Notes under the pieces: generated by a model
The model's database searches: none
Seen by the model: only the letters and a program-made list of their open reading frames with translations
What the model was told of the DNA's origin: nothing
Program-made: the position numbers and the translations under genes
Shown: one piece after another, positions 26,366 to 34,640 of the stretch
How the letters are laid out: each line of letters opens with the position of its first letter
How positions within the stretch are numbered: the stretch's first letter is position 1
Assembly (NCBI RefSeq): GCF_030246925.1
Contig: NZ_CP126740.1
Coordinates: 2,666,001-2,730,000, forward strand
From: Microbacterium sp. zg-Y625
Lineage (GTDB): Bacteria > Actinomycetota > Actinomycetes > Actinomycetales > Microbacteriaceae
DNA: 64,000 nucleotides
Direction of reading: 5' to 3'

Positions 26366-28465
26366 TCACCGCATCAGGAATGCCCTCGTCGACCAGGCGG
26401 GCAGTGAGACATCGGTGCCGTCGGCGAGGATCTCGCCGCTGACGGCGTCGGAGACGGATGCCGCCAGCGTCACCGTCTGCGGCTCCCACCCCCAGTTGAA
26501 GACGAACCAGGCGCGGCCGCCGTCCGGCAGCGCGCCCGACGAGACCGTGACCGGCAGCGCGCGATCGGGCGCCAGCTCGTCGGCGATCGGCGCGGGGACC
26601 GCCCAGCGCACGAGGTCCGCTGCCAGCGCGGGCGAGGGCACCGTGCCCACCACCGTGATGCGGCCGCCGCCGTGCGGGTGCGTTGTGACGGCGGCGAAAT
26701 CGCCGAACCGGCGGTGGTCGTACTCCGCCAGCGGCTCGGCGCCGCTGGGGATCAGCCCATCGACCCAGAGCCGCGCCGTCGCGTCGGCGCCCGGGAACAC
26801 CCCGGTGCCGCGCACGGGCACCTCAGCGGACAGGTTGGAGAACTCCTCGTAGCTCACCCCGGCCGCCTCGGCCAGCCGCGCGGGGGCGACCTCCGTGCGG
26901 GCGCGGGCCTCCTCGTCGCCATAGCCGGTGCGGATGCCGATGACGAGGTGTCCGCCTGAGTGGGCGTAGTCGCGCAGCAGGTCGAGGTCGGCGTCGGATG
27001 CCGCGTAGAAGCCCGGCGCGATCAGCACCGGGAAACGGGCCGCCAGCGCCTGCGCCCCCAGGCTCAGTGCCTGGTCGGCGTGCAGCACGCGCGCCTGCGC
27101 ACCGCCGTCGATCACGCCGCGGTGGAAGGCGTCGAAGATGCGCTGGTAGGACTGACGGTCGGGTCCGCCGTCGGCATCCGCCAGCGGGGGGAAGAACTCC
27201 AGGGCGTAGCGACTGTCGTTGGACCAGATCATCGCGACGTCGGCGTCGGGCTCGAACCCGTCGAGGGCGTTTCCGATGGCGGCGAGGGTCGCGCCGAGCC
27301 CGGCGATCTCGCGGTAGACCCGGCCGGGCCGCAGGCTGTGCGGCAGCACGCCGCCCCAGTAGGTCTCGGTGCCGTACGGCAGCGTGTGCCAGTGCCAGTA
27401 CTCGATCATCGCGGCGCCGCGCGAGATGAGCGCGAGGGCGGCCTGCGCGAGCTGCCCCGGGTACGGCGGCAGGTTGAGTTCCGACCCGCCGATCGATTGC
27501 GCGTCGGTCTCGGTCACGAGGAACCGCGCCTGCTTCGAGGAGTAGATGCGGTCCGCCTGGCGGAAGAGCGCCGCGACACCGGTCGTCGTCCAGGGCGTCA
27601 CCGGCTCGCAGTCGAGGGTCGCGTCGAGGTGGTCCTGCATCGCGTAGTACGGGTTGCCCGCGGTGACGTCCAGCGCCCGCACCACGGCCTCGTCGTCCAC
27701 CGCGGGGCGCGCGTAGGCGAGGCAGGTCGTGACGAACTGACCCTCGCGGGCGTACTCGCGCACGATGTCCGCCTGCCACGCGATGAAATCGGTCGTCAGC
27801 TGCGACTGGTAGCGGCGCCACGCCAGGTCGTACTGCGGCAGCGAGTTGCCGTCCGGGGCCCACAGCTCCGACCAGTCCGCCAGCCGGTGCGACCAGTACG
27901 TCAGCCCCCATTCCCGGTTGAGGGTCTCCACGTCGCCGTAGGTCGCCTTCAGATGCCGGATGAACCCCTGGAACACGCCGTGGTTGTGGAAGAGCAGCAG
28001 CCCGGGCTCGTTGTCGACCTGGTATCCGATGACGGCGGGGTGGTCGGCGTAGCGGGCGATGACGGCGCGGATGACCCGTTCCGCGTGGAAGCGGAACGCC
28101 GGGTGCGAGTAGTCGACCTCCTGGCGCGAACCCCACGGCACGGGATGGCCCGTGCGGGTCTCTGCGGCGATCTCGGGGTGCGCCTGCTGCAGCCACGGCG
28201 GCACCGCGTAGGTGGGGGTGCCGAGGATCACCGAGATGCCGCGCTCGTGGGCGCCGTCGAGCACGGGGAGCAGCCACTCCAGATCGAACTCGCCGTCGCG
28301 CGGCTCCCACGTCGACCACACCGACTCCCCCACCCGGATGACGGTGAAACCGGCATCCTTCATGAGGTCGAGGTCCGTCGTCGTGCGGTCGTCGCGGTGG
28401 TACTCGGCGTAGTACGCGGCACCGAACAGGATGCCGCGCGGCGCGTGCGGCAGGGGGGTCGTCAT
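26366..28465 (-). CDS. GH42 beta-galactosidase
   Basis: 699 residues from ATG at 28465, the usual GH42 length. The TIM barrel begins LFGAAYYAEYHRDDRTTTDL. The catalytic acid/base is Glu in GYQVDNEPGLLLFHN and the nucleophile is Glu in LVTETDAQSIGG. The trimerisation and C-terminal beta domains follow. No signal peptide, so it hydrolyses imported galactosides in the cytoplasm. Some GH42 enzymes also cleave alpha-L-arabinopyranosides, which would connect it to the arabinose genes. First gene of an operon with the ABC transporter and LacI; two operators precede it. Confidence 0.95.
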   Translation of the reverse strand: MTTPLPHAPRGILFGAAYYAEYHRDDRTTTDLDLMKDAGFTVIRVGESVWSTWEPRDGEFDLEWLLPVLDGAHERGISVILGTPTYAVPPWLQQAHPEIAAETRTGHPVPWGSRQEVDYSHPAFRFHAERVIRAVIARYADHPAVIGYQVDNEPGLLLFHNHGVFQGFIRHLKATYGDVETLNREWGLTYWSHRLADWSELWAPDGNSLPQYDLAWRRYQSQLTTDFIAWQADIVREYAREGQFVTTCLAYARPAVDDEAVVRALDVTAGNPYYAMQDHLDATLDCEPVTPWTTTGVAALFRQADRIYSSKQARFLVTETDAQSIGGSELNLPPYPGQLAQAALALISRGAAMIEYWHWHTLPYGTETYWGGVLPHSLRPGRVYREIAGLGATLAAIGNALDGFEPDADVAMIWSNDSRYALEFFPPLADADGGPDRQSYQRIFDAFHRGVIDGGAQARVLHADQALSLGAQALAARFPVLIAPGFYAASDADLDLLRDYAHSGGHLVIGIRTGYGDEEARARTEVAPARLAEAAGVSYEEFSNLSAEVPVRGTGVFPGADATARLWVDGLIPSGAEPLAEYDHRRFGDFAAVTTHPHGGGRITVVGTVPSPALAADLVRWAVPAPIADELAPDRALPVTVSSGALPDGGRAWFVFNWGWEPQTVTLAASVSDAVSGEILADGTDVSLPAWSTRAFLMR

Positions 28466-28497
28466 CGAGCGGGCTCCATTGTCTGCATCGTCGGACT

Positions 28498-28533
28498 GCG
28501 TCGTCGGCGGCGTCGTCCGCGGCGTCGTCGGCG
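28498..28533. repeat. 12-bp tandem repeat, three copies
   Basis: GCGTCGTCGGCG, GCGTCGTCCGCG and GCGTCGTCGGCG stand head to tail in the 5' leader of the GH42 gene, between its operators and start codon. Confidence 0.8.
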
Positions 28534-28536
28534 GCT

Positions 28537-28554
28537 GATGTTTCCGATAACATC
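28537..28554. promoter_or_regulatory. LacI-type operator 1 in the GH42/lacI divergent region
   Basis: GATGTTTCCGATAACATC: arms GATGTT and AACATC around a TCCGAT centre. It shares the consensus ATGTTATCGGNAACAT (other strand) with operator 2, and the centres are 33 bp apart, about three helical turns. Confidence 0.82.
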
Positions 28555-28570
28555 GGTCGTGGCGTCCACT

Positions 28571-28586
28571 ATGTTGCCGATAACAT
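28571..28586. promoter_or_regulatory. LacI-type operator 2 in the GH42/lacI divergent region
   Basis: ATGTTGCCGATAACAT, arms ATGTT/AACAT around GCCGAT. It is closer to the divergent lacI gene and probably also mediates its autoregulation. Confidence 0.82.
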
Positions 28587-28633
28587 CGGGTTGTCAAGGA
28601 CGACGAGCAACATCCCGAGAGGAACACCGGCGC

Positions 28634-29659
28634 ATGACACCCCACAGAGCGCCGTCCGGGGCGCCCCCTTCCCGGCCCGCCACGATCTACGACGTCGCCA
28701 CCGCGGCCGGGGTGTCGCACCAGACCGTCAGCCGGCTGCTGAAGGGCTATGAAGGCATCCGTCCCGAGACGCGCGCGAGGGTCGAGCAGGCTCTGGCCGC
28801 GCTGGACTACCGGCCGAACCTCTCCGCGCGCAGCCTCAAGTCCGGCCGGTCGCACCGCATCGGCGCCCTCACCCACGAGACGTCGCAGGTCGGGCCGAGT
28901 CGCATCGCCGAGGGGGCGAGCGCCGCCGCCCGCGAGGCGGGCTACATCCTCGATCTCGTCTCCCTCGACATGCGCAATCCGCATGCGATCGAGGAGTCGC
29001 TCGAGCTGCTCACGCAGCACTCCCTCGCCGGGGTGCTGGCGTTCGCGTCGAACGACGAGATGGTGCATGCCTTCGGCGAGGTGGACTTCCGGGTGCCGGT
29101 CTACCTCGAGGCCGAGACCGACGACCCGACGAGCTTCTCCGAGACGGCGATCGCCGCGCTCGTCGATCACCTCGCCGCGCTCGGGCATCGCCGGCTGCTG
29201 CACATCGCGGGGCCACCGAACTGGTCGGCGGCGCGCGGGCGGCAGCACGCCTACGAATCGGCGGTGGAACGCGGCGGTCTGACGTCGGTGGGCGTGCTGC
29301 ACGGCGACTGGTCGGCCGGTTCGGGGCACCGCGCGCTCGCGGAGCTCGACGAGATCCCGCCCGCGACAGCGGTGGTGGCGGCCAACGACCAGATGGCGCT
29401 CGGCGCCATGCTGGCCCTCAAAGAGCGGGGCCTGCGCATTCCCGTCGACATCAGCGTGGTGGGCGTGGATGACATCCCCGAGGCGGCGTACTTCGACCCG
29501 CCGCTGACGACGGTGCAGAACGACTTCGACGCCACCGGCCGCACCGCCGTGCAGCGATTGATCGCGCGGATCGAGGGCACGGCGGCGGCGGCCTCGTTGC
29601 CGCGCGAGCCCCTGTTGGTGGCGCGTCGGTCGTCGGGATTGGCGCCTGTAGGCCACTGA
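28634..29659 (+). CDS. LacI-family repressor of the GH42 operon
   Basis: 341 residues from ATG at 28634, with GAGGAA about 12 bases upstream. The helix-turn-helix (TIYDVATAAGVSHQTVSRLL) and hinge (YRPNLSARSLKSGRS) are followed by the ligand-binding core (VVAANDQMALGAMLALKERG, VVGVDDIPEAAYFDPPLTTV). It is divergent from GH42, with two ATGTTATCGGNAACAT operators in the shared 168-bp region, so it most likely represses both directions until a galactoside-type inducer binds. Confidence 0.95.
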   Translation: MTPHRAPSGAPPSRPATIYDVATAAGVSHQTVSRLLKGYEGIRPETRARVEQALAALDYRPNLSARSLKSGRSHRIGALTHETSQVGPSRIAEGASAAAREAGYILDLVSLDMRNPHAIEESLELLTQHSLAGVLAFASNDEMVHAFGEVDFRVPVYLEAETDDPTSFSETAIAALVDHLAALGHRRLLHIAGPPNWSAARGRQHAYESAVERGGLTSVGVLHGDWSAGSGHRALAELDEIPPATAVVAANDQMALGAMLALKERGLRIPVDISVVGVDDIPEAAYFDPPLTTVQNDFDATGRTAVQRLIARIEGTAAAASLPREPLLVARRSSGLAPVGH

Positions 29660-29993
29660 AGCAGGCCCGGCTCCCTCGCGTCGCTCGTCTCCGCGCGCTT
29701 CGGTCGCCGCGGTTGGGGCGGCGCGGTTCGGGCGGCGCGGTTCGGGCGCCGCCTTCGGGCGCCGCGGGTCGGGCCGCCTGCTTCGGTCGCCGCGGTTGGC
29801 CCCTCTGGGGGCGCGCATCAGGCCGTTTGCGACGACCGAGCGACCCGGGATCCACCACGCGGGTGGCGACTGCTCCTGTGTGATCCCGGCCGTCTCCTCC
29901 ACAACCTGGAACGGCCGCGAGTTATCCACAATGCCCGTTTGGCCTGGGATTTGTGGGCGCTCAATGTCGGAGGGGGTCGGCAGAATCAGGGGT
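29660..29993. repeat. 334-bp intergenic region with GC-rich direct repeats
   Basis: No gene seen. GCTTCGGTCGCCGCGGTTGG occurs at 29697-29716 and again exactly at 29780-29799. Between them a 14-bp unit (GGCGGCGCGGTTCG) is tandemly repeated at about 29717-29745, along with GCC-rich hairpins. The right third holds a perfect DnaA-box sequence and leads into the HNH gene. Confidence 0.75.
29922..29930. promoter_or_regulatory. Perfect DnaA-box sequence
   Basis: TTATCCACA, identical to the consensus DnaA box, 64 bases upstream of the DUF222-HNH start. A single box need not be functional. Confidence 0.45.
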
Positions 29994-31409
29994 ATGAACA
30001 GCTCCCCGGTCACCGGCTCGATCGCCACCTCTATCGCCACCGCCTCGCGCGGCGCGGTGATCTCCGGGGCGGAGGAGACTCGCCGGGCGATCGCCGCGCT
30101 GCAGGCGGAAGAGCTGCAGTGGTTCGCGCGGGCCGAAGCGATCGCGGCCGAGGAGACCGCCCGCATTCCGTCGAGTGAGGGGCGGGAGCGGGAGATGCCC
30201 CGGCGCGGGATGGCCGCCGAGCTCGCGGCGGTGCTGCGCCGGTCGGATCGGGGCATGCAGGAACGCATGCGCGACGCCGCCGTGCTGCTGGACGGGTTCC
30301 CCGCGACGCTGGCCGCGCTGCAGGCCGGGCGGATCGACGTGGCGCACGTGCGGGTGATCCAGGATGCCGGGGCGCGCATCACCGACCCCGACGCGCGGGC
30401 CCGGTTCGAACAGGCCGCGCTGGTGGTCGCGGAGCGGGAGACGCCAGGGCGGGCGAAGCCGATCATCCTGATGCTCGCGCAGCGCCTCGACCCCGTGCCG
30501 CTGGAAGAACGGCACACCGAAGCAGTTGCCGGACGGCGGGTGTGGGTGCGGGACCTCGACGACGGCATGGCCGAACTCGCCGCGATCCTGCCGGCGCCGC
30601 TGGCGTACGCGATCAAGGAGCGACTCACCGCGCACGCGCGGGAGATCATCGCGGCGGCACGGGGGGCACGCTCTGGGTCTTCGACGGGCACCGACCCGAG
30701 CGAGAACGGCGTTGGCGCCGGTGGTGCCGGCGTCGGAGCAGATCGTGTCGCGGGCGATGACGTCGCCGAGACAGATGTCATCGCGACCGACCGGCGGACG
30801 ACCGATCAGGTCCGCGCGGACGTGCTCACCGATCTCCTCTTGACCGGCCACGCGAGCGCCCCGGTGTCTGCCGGCAGCATGCCCGAGACCGCGGCGATCA
30901 CCGCGCACGTGCAGATCACCATCCCCGCAGCGACCCTCACCGGGGACGGCACCGAACCCGCCGAACTCGTCGGATACGGGCCCATCGACCCCGACACCGC
31001 CCGGCACCTCGCGGCGACCACCCCCGTCTGGGAGCGGCTGTTCACCTCCCCCACCACCGGGGCGGTGCTGCAAGTCGACACCTACCGGCCGAGCGTGCAG
31101 ATGCGACGGCTCCTCGACGCCCGCGACGAGCACTGCCGGTTCCCCGGATGCCGCAGACCCGCCCGACACTGCGACGGCGACCACACCATCGACGCCGCCC
31201 ACGGCGGACCCACCCGCGTCACCAACCTCGCCAACCTCTGCCCCGGCCGACATCACCCGGTGAAACACAAAACCGCATGGAGCGTGGTGCAAAAACCCGA
31301 CGGCATCCTCGAATGGACCAGCCCCACCGGGCGCGTCTACACCGACATACCGAGACGGGTACTCGAATTCAGGGCCCTTGCCGCGGCGGAAGAACCCGCA
31401 CCGTTCTGA
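29994..31409 (+). CDS. HNH endonuclease, DUF222 (13E12-type) family, full length
   Basis: 471 residues from ATG at 29994. DUF222 occupies about residues 20-330 and is interrupted near 220-265 by a low-complexity Gly/Ala/Asp linker. The HNH module follows: HCRFPGC, CDGDHTIDAAHGGP, NLANLCPGRHHPVKH. Compared with the copy at the window start there is one extra residue between LC and HH. The N-terminus missing from the first copy can be read here (EETRRAIAALQAEELQWF). DNA cleavage is expected from the HNH fold; the biological role of the family is unknown. It stands alone between sugar operons and may be a selfish or recombination-prone gene. Confidence 0.93.
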   Translation: MNSSPVTGSIATSIATASRGAVISGAEETRRAIAALQAEELQWFARAEAIAAEETARIPSSEGREREMPRRGMAAELAAVLRRSDRGMQERMRDAAVLLDGFPATLAALQAGRIDVAHVRVIQDAGARITDPDARARFEQAALVVAERETPGRAKPIILMLAQRLDPVPLEERHTEAVAGRRVWVRDLDDGMAELAAILPAPLAYAIKERLTAHAREIIAAARGARSGSSTGTDPSENGVGAGGAGVGADRVAGDDVAETDVIATDRRTTDQVRADVLTDLLLTGHASAPVSAGSMPETAAITAHVQITIPAATLTGDGTEPAELVGYGPIDPDTARHLAATTPVWERLFTSPTTGAVLQVDTYRPSVQMRRLLDARDEHCRFPGCRRPARHCDGDHTIDAAHGGPTRVTNLANLCPGRHHPVKHKTAWSVVQKPDGILEWTSPTGRVYTDIPRRVLEFRALAAAEEPAPF

Positions 31410-31412
31410 ACG

Positions 31413-31432
31413 CCACCGGCGCCCGCCGGTGG
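31413..31432. terminator. Bidirectional hairpin between the HNH gene and lacI
   Basis: CCACCGGC/GCCGGTGG 8-bp stem with a four-base loop, directly after the HNH stop and before the stop of the convergent lacI gene. Confidence 0.75.
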
Positions 31433-31461
31433 GCGGTCGACCCGGCCGCATCGATGCCTGG

Positions 31462-32481
31462 TCAGACCGGGCGGGTGCTCGCCCGAAGGATCAGCTGCGG
31501 CAGCCGCGGAGCGGGATACTGCGGCGACTGGTCGTCCTGCAGGATCGCCAGCACGGCCGCCATGGCATCCTGCCCCAACCCCACGAAGTCCTGCCGCATC
31601 GTCGTCAGCGGCGGGGAGAGATGGGCCGCTTCGGGGATGTCGTCGAACCCGACCACGCTGACGTCTTCGGGCACCCGCAGCCCCGCCACCGACAACGCGT
31701 GCAGCAGACCCACCGCCATCTGGTCGCTCGCGACGAACACCGCACCCGGCACACCGTCGACGAGCAGACGCTGCCCGGCGCGGAATCCGGAACCGGGGGA
31801 CCAGTCGCCGCGCACGAGATCCCCGGCCGCGGCGCCGGCCTCGACGAGCTCGTCCCGCCAGCCGCGCAGGCGCTCTTCGGCATCCATGGAGCCTTCCGGA
31901 CCGGCGATGTGCCGGATGTCGCGGTGCCCCAGATCCAGCAGGTGCGACACCGCCGCGCGCGCACCCCGGTACTGGTCGATCGTCACCCGCTGGGCCCGCC
32001 CGCGACTGTCCGATGCCACTGCCACGAGCGGTACCCCCAGCTCCCAGCCGTCGAAGGCGGCCAGCGCGGCGCCCTCGTCGACGACCAGCACCATCGCCTC
32101 GACCGCCTGGCGGATGAGCATCTCGGCCGCCGACCGCAGCGAGGGCACCTCGGCGTCGGCCAGGCTCATGGTGATCACGGCGTAGCCGGCATCCCGCGCC
32201 GATTCGTTGACGGCGCGCACCGTGCTGGCCGGGCCGAAGTCGGGCAACCCCGTGGCGACGAGCCCGATGGTGCGCGATCGCCGGGTGACGAGGGCGCGAG
32301 CCGCCTGCGACGGCACATAGCGCAGCTCGGCGATGGCCTCCTCGACGCGCTCCCGGGTCGCGGGGCGTACGTTCGGCAGATCGTTGAGCACGCGGGAGAC
32401 GGTCTGATGCGAGACGCCGGCCACGCGCGCGACATCGAAGATCGTCGCGACGCGTCCCCGGTCACCGCCGTTGCCGCTCAC
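31462..32481 (-). CDS. LacI-family repressor of the galactofuranose transporter operon
   Basis: 339 residues, GTG start. Helix-turn-helix TIFDVARVAGVSHQTVSRVL and hinge YVPSQAARALVTRRSR, then the ligand domain (FVASDQMAVGLLHALSVAG, SVVGFDDIPEAAHLSPPLTT). It is the last gene behind the ytfQRT-yjfF-type genes on the same strand, 87 bases from yjfF. The tandem TGTTAGCGCTCAC sites upstream of the binding-protein gene are its probable targets. Confidence 0.94.
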   Translation of the reverse strand: MSGNGGDRGRVATIFDVARVAGVSHQTVSRVLNDLPNVRPATRERVEEAIAELRYVPSQAARALVTRRSRTIGLVATGLPDFGPASTVRAVNESARDAGYAVITMSLADAEVPSLRSAAEMLIRQAVEAMVLVVDEGAALAAFDGWELGVPLVAVASDSRGRAQRVTIDQYRGARAAVSHLLDLGHRDIRHIAGPEGSMDAEERLRGWRDELVEAGAAAGDLVRGDWSPGSGFRAGQRLLVDGVPGAVFVASDQMAVGLLHALSVAGLRVPEDVSVVGFDDIPEAAHLSPPLTTMRQDFVGLGQDAMAAVLAILQDDQSPQYPAPRLPQLILRASTRPV

Positions 32482-32568
32482 CTGCTCCGCTGGCTCCCCT
32501 CGTGCGCCGTCATCGTCCGCGCCTCGCCCCCATTATCCCGGGAGCGCGCGGCGGCTCCGCACTCGAGG

Positions 32569-33597
32569 TCATCGTCGCCGGGCCGTCAGCACGCGCTGCA
32601 GCACGATGAACACCAGCAGCAGCGCACCGATGAAGATCCTCGTCCACCACGACGACAGCGTCCCCTCGAACGAGATGATCGTCTGGATGATGCCGAGCAC
32701 CAGCACCCCCAGCACCGACCCCAGGACGTATCCGTAGCCTCCGGCGAGCAGGGTGCCGCCGATGACGACCGCCGCGATCGCGTCGAGCTCGGTGCCGACG
32801 GCCGTGAGGGGATACCCCGACAGCGTGTAGAAGGTGAACAGCACCCCCGCGATGCCGGAGCAGAGGCCGCTGATCAGGTAGACGAGCACCTTCGTCCGCG
32901 CCACCGGCAGCCCCATCAGCAGCCCGCTCTGCTCGCTGCCGCCCAGCGCATAGACCGTACGCCCGAACCGGGTGCGATGCAGCACCCACACCGCGACGAC
33001 GACAAGGGCGAGCGCGATGATCACGCTCGGGGTGATCGACAGACCGCCGCCGAGGGGGATGCGCCCGACGCCGAACGCGATGAACGCGGGGTCGGTGATC
33101 GAGATCGAGCTCTGGCTGATGATGTAGCAGAGCCCGCGGGCGAGGAACATGGCAGCCAGGGTCGCGATGAAGGGCTGCACCTTGAAGTAGTGCACCATGA
33201 TCCCCACCAGCAGCCCCAGGGTGCTCGTGGCGAGGAGGATCAACGGCACGACGGCGGCAGCCGGCCACCCCGACTGCAGCAGGCTGGCGGCGATCATCGT
33301 GGACAGCGCCACGACCGCCCCCACCGACAGGTCGATGCCCCCGGTGAGGATGACGAACGTCATGCCCACCGCCAGCACGATCAGATACGCGTTGTCGACG
33401 AGCAGGTTCAGCAGCACCTGTCCCGAGAAGAACCCTTGATAGCGAAGCCCCCCGCCGATGAACACCGCCGCGAACAGGATGAGGGTGACGAGCACGGGAC
33501 CGTACCGCGGGCTGGTGAAGGTGCCCCGGATGCCGCCCGTCGCGCGCCGCAGGGGGCTCTGCGCCGGGGCGGGCGTGGGGGCGAGGGAGATGGTCAT
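32569..33597 (-). CDS. yjfF: Sugar ABC permease, YjfF type
   Basis: 342 residues, about ten hydrophobic helices in the RbsC/CUT2 permease pattern (VGMTFVILTGGIDLSVGAVV, VVIGGTLLAGGYGYVLGSVL). Second permease of a galactofuranose-type importer, overlapping the ytfT stop (ATGA). In E. coli the YtfQRT-YjfF system imports galactofuranose; specificity here is inferred from the conserved gene order and the YtfQ-like binding protein. Confidence 0.9.
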   Translation of the reverse strand: MTISLAPTPAPAQSPLRRATGGIRGTFTSPRYGPVLVTLILFAAVFIGGGLRYQGFFSGQVLLNLLVDNAYLIVLAVGMTFVILTGGIDLSVGAVVALSTMIAASLLQSGWPAAAVVPLILLATSTLGLLVGIMVHYFKVQPFIATLAAMFLARGLCYIISQSSISITDPAFIAFGVGRIPLGGGLSITPSVIIALALVVVAVWVLHRTRFGRTVYALGGSEQSGLLMGLPVARTKVLVYLISGLCSGIAGVLFTFYTLSGYPLTAVGTELDAIAAVVIGGTLLAGGYGYVLGSVLGVLVLGIIQTIISFEGTLSSWWTRIFIGALLLVFIVLQRVLTARRR

Positions 33598-34640
33598 GCC
33601 GCTGCCACCCCCCTGCCCGATCGCAGTGCGAGTCGTCGCCGGAAAGTGCGGAACGCGTCACTGGTGGTGGGCGACTGCAGCAGGCACACCACCGTCACCA
33701 CGGCGGCCTTGAACACCATCGTCGCGATCGGCGGGATGCCGACGGTGTAGACGGTGGTGACCAGCGTCTGGATGACGAGGGCGCCGATGAGGGTTCCGGT
33801 GAGCGAATAGCGTCCACCCGCAAGCGACGTGCCTCCGATGACGACGGCGAGGATGGCGTCGAGTTCGATGAACAGGCCCGCGTTGTTGGCGTCGGCGGCC
33901 ATCGTGTTGGCGGTGAGGATGAGCCCTGCGACCGCGGCGCAGAGGGCGCAGAAGGTGTAGACGGCGAAGAGCAGCGCCCGCGCCCGCACACCGGCCTGGC
34001 GGCTCGCCTCGGGGTTGATGCCGACCGCTTCGATGAGCATGCCCAGGGCCGTCCGCCGGGTGAGGACCGCCGCCAGCAGGAACACGAACGCCGCGACGAA
34101 GACGGCGATGGGGATGCCGAGCCAGAACCCCGCCCCCAGCGCCTTGAACGGCGGGCTGTTGACGGTGAGGATCTGCCCCTCGGTGATGAGCATGGCGATG
34201 CCGCGCCCGGCCGTCATGAGCACGAGGGTGGCGATGATCGGCTGGATGCCCAGGGCCGAGACCAGGAAGCCGTTCCACAGCCCGCAGACGAGCCCCACCG
34301 CCAGCGCGGTGAGCACCGCGACGACGACCGTGCCCGGGGCCGTGGGATCGGAGGAGCCGAGGAGGATGCTGCAGGCGACGGCGCCCGCGATGGCGCACAC
34401 GGCCCCCACCGACAGGTCGATCCCCCGGGTCGCGATCACGAGCGTCATGCCCACGGCGATGATGAGCGTCGGGGCACCGTTGCGGAGGATGTCGATGAGC
34501 GAGCCGTAGAGGTTGCCGTCTCGCACCGTGATGGTGAAGAACCCGGGGAACGCCACGACGTTGATGAGGAAGAGGACGAAGAGCATCACCAGCGGCCAGA
34601 ACAGGCGACTGGAGACGAAGCGGGCGAGGGCGGCGTTCAT
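33594..34640 (-). CDS. ytfT: Sugar ABC permease, YtfT type
   Basis: 348 residues, CUT2-type permease with about nine to ten helices; signature VGMTLVIATRGIDLSVGAVC and VVIGGTSLAGGRYSLTGTLI. It overlaps the ATPase stop by four bases (ATGA) and forms the membrane channel with the YjfF-type protein. Confidence 0.9.
   Translation of the reverse strand: MNAALARFVSSRLFWPLVMLFVLFLINVVAFPGFFTITVRDGNLYGSLIDILRNGAPTLIIAVGMTLVIATRGIDLSVGAVCAIAGAVACSILLGSSDPTAPGTVVVAVLTALAVGLVCGLWNGFLVSALGIQPIIATLVLMTAGRGIAMLITEGQILTVNSPPFKALGAGFWLGIPIAVFVAAFVFLLAAVLTRRTALGMLIEAVGINPEASRQAGVRARALLFAVYTFCALCAAVAGLILTANTMAADANNAGLFIELDAILAVVIGGTSLAGGRYSLTGTLIGALVIQTLVTTVYTVGIPPIATMVFKAAVVTVVCLLQSPTTSDAFRTFRRRLALRSGRGVAAA

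Noticed and set aside
26366..30781. A 1471-codon frame including GH42
   Set aside because: The extra N-terminal part crosses operators, the divergent lacI and the HNH gene; GH42 begins at 28465.
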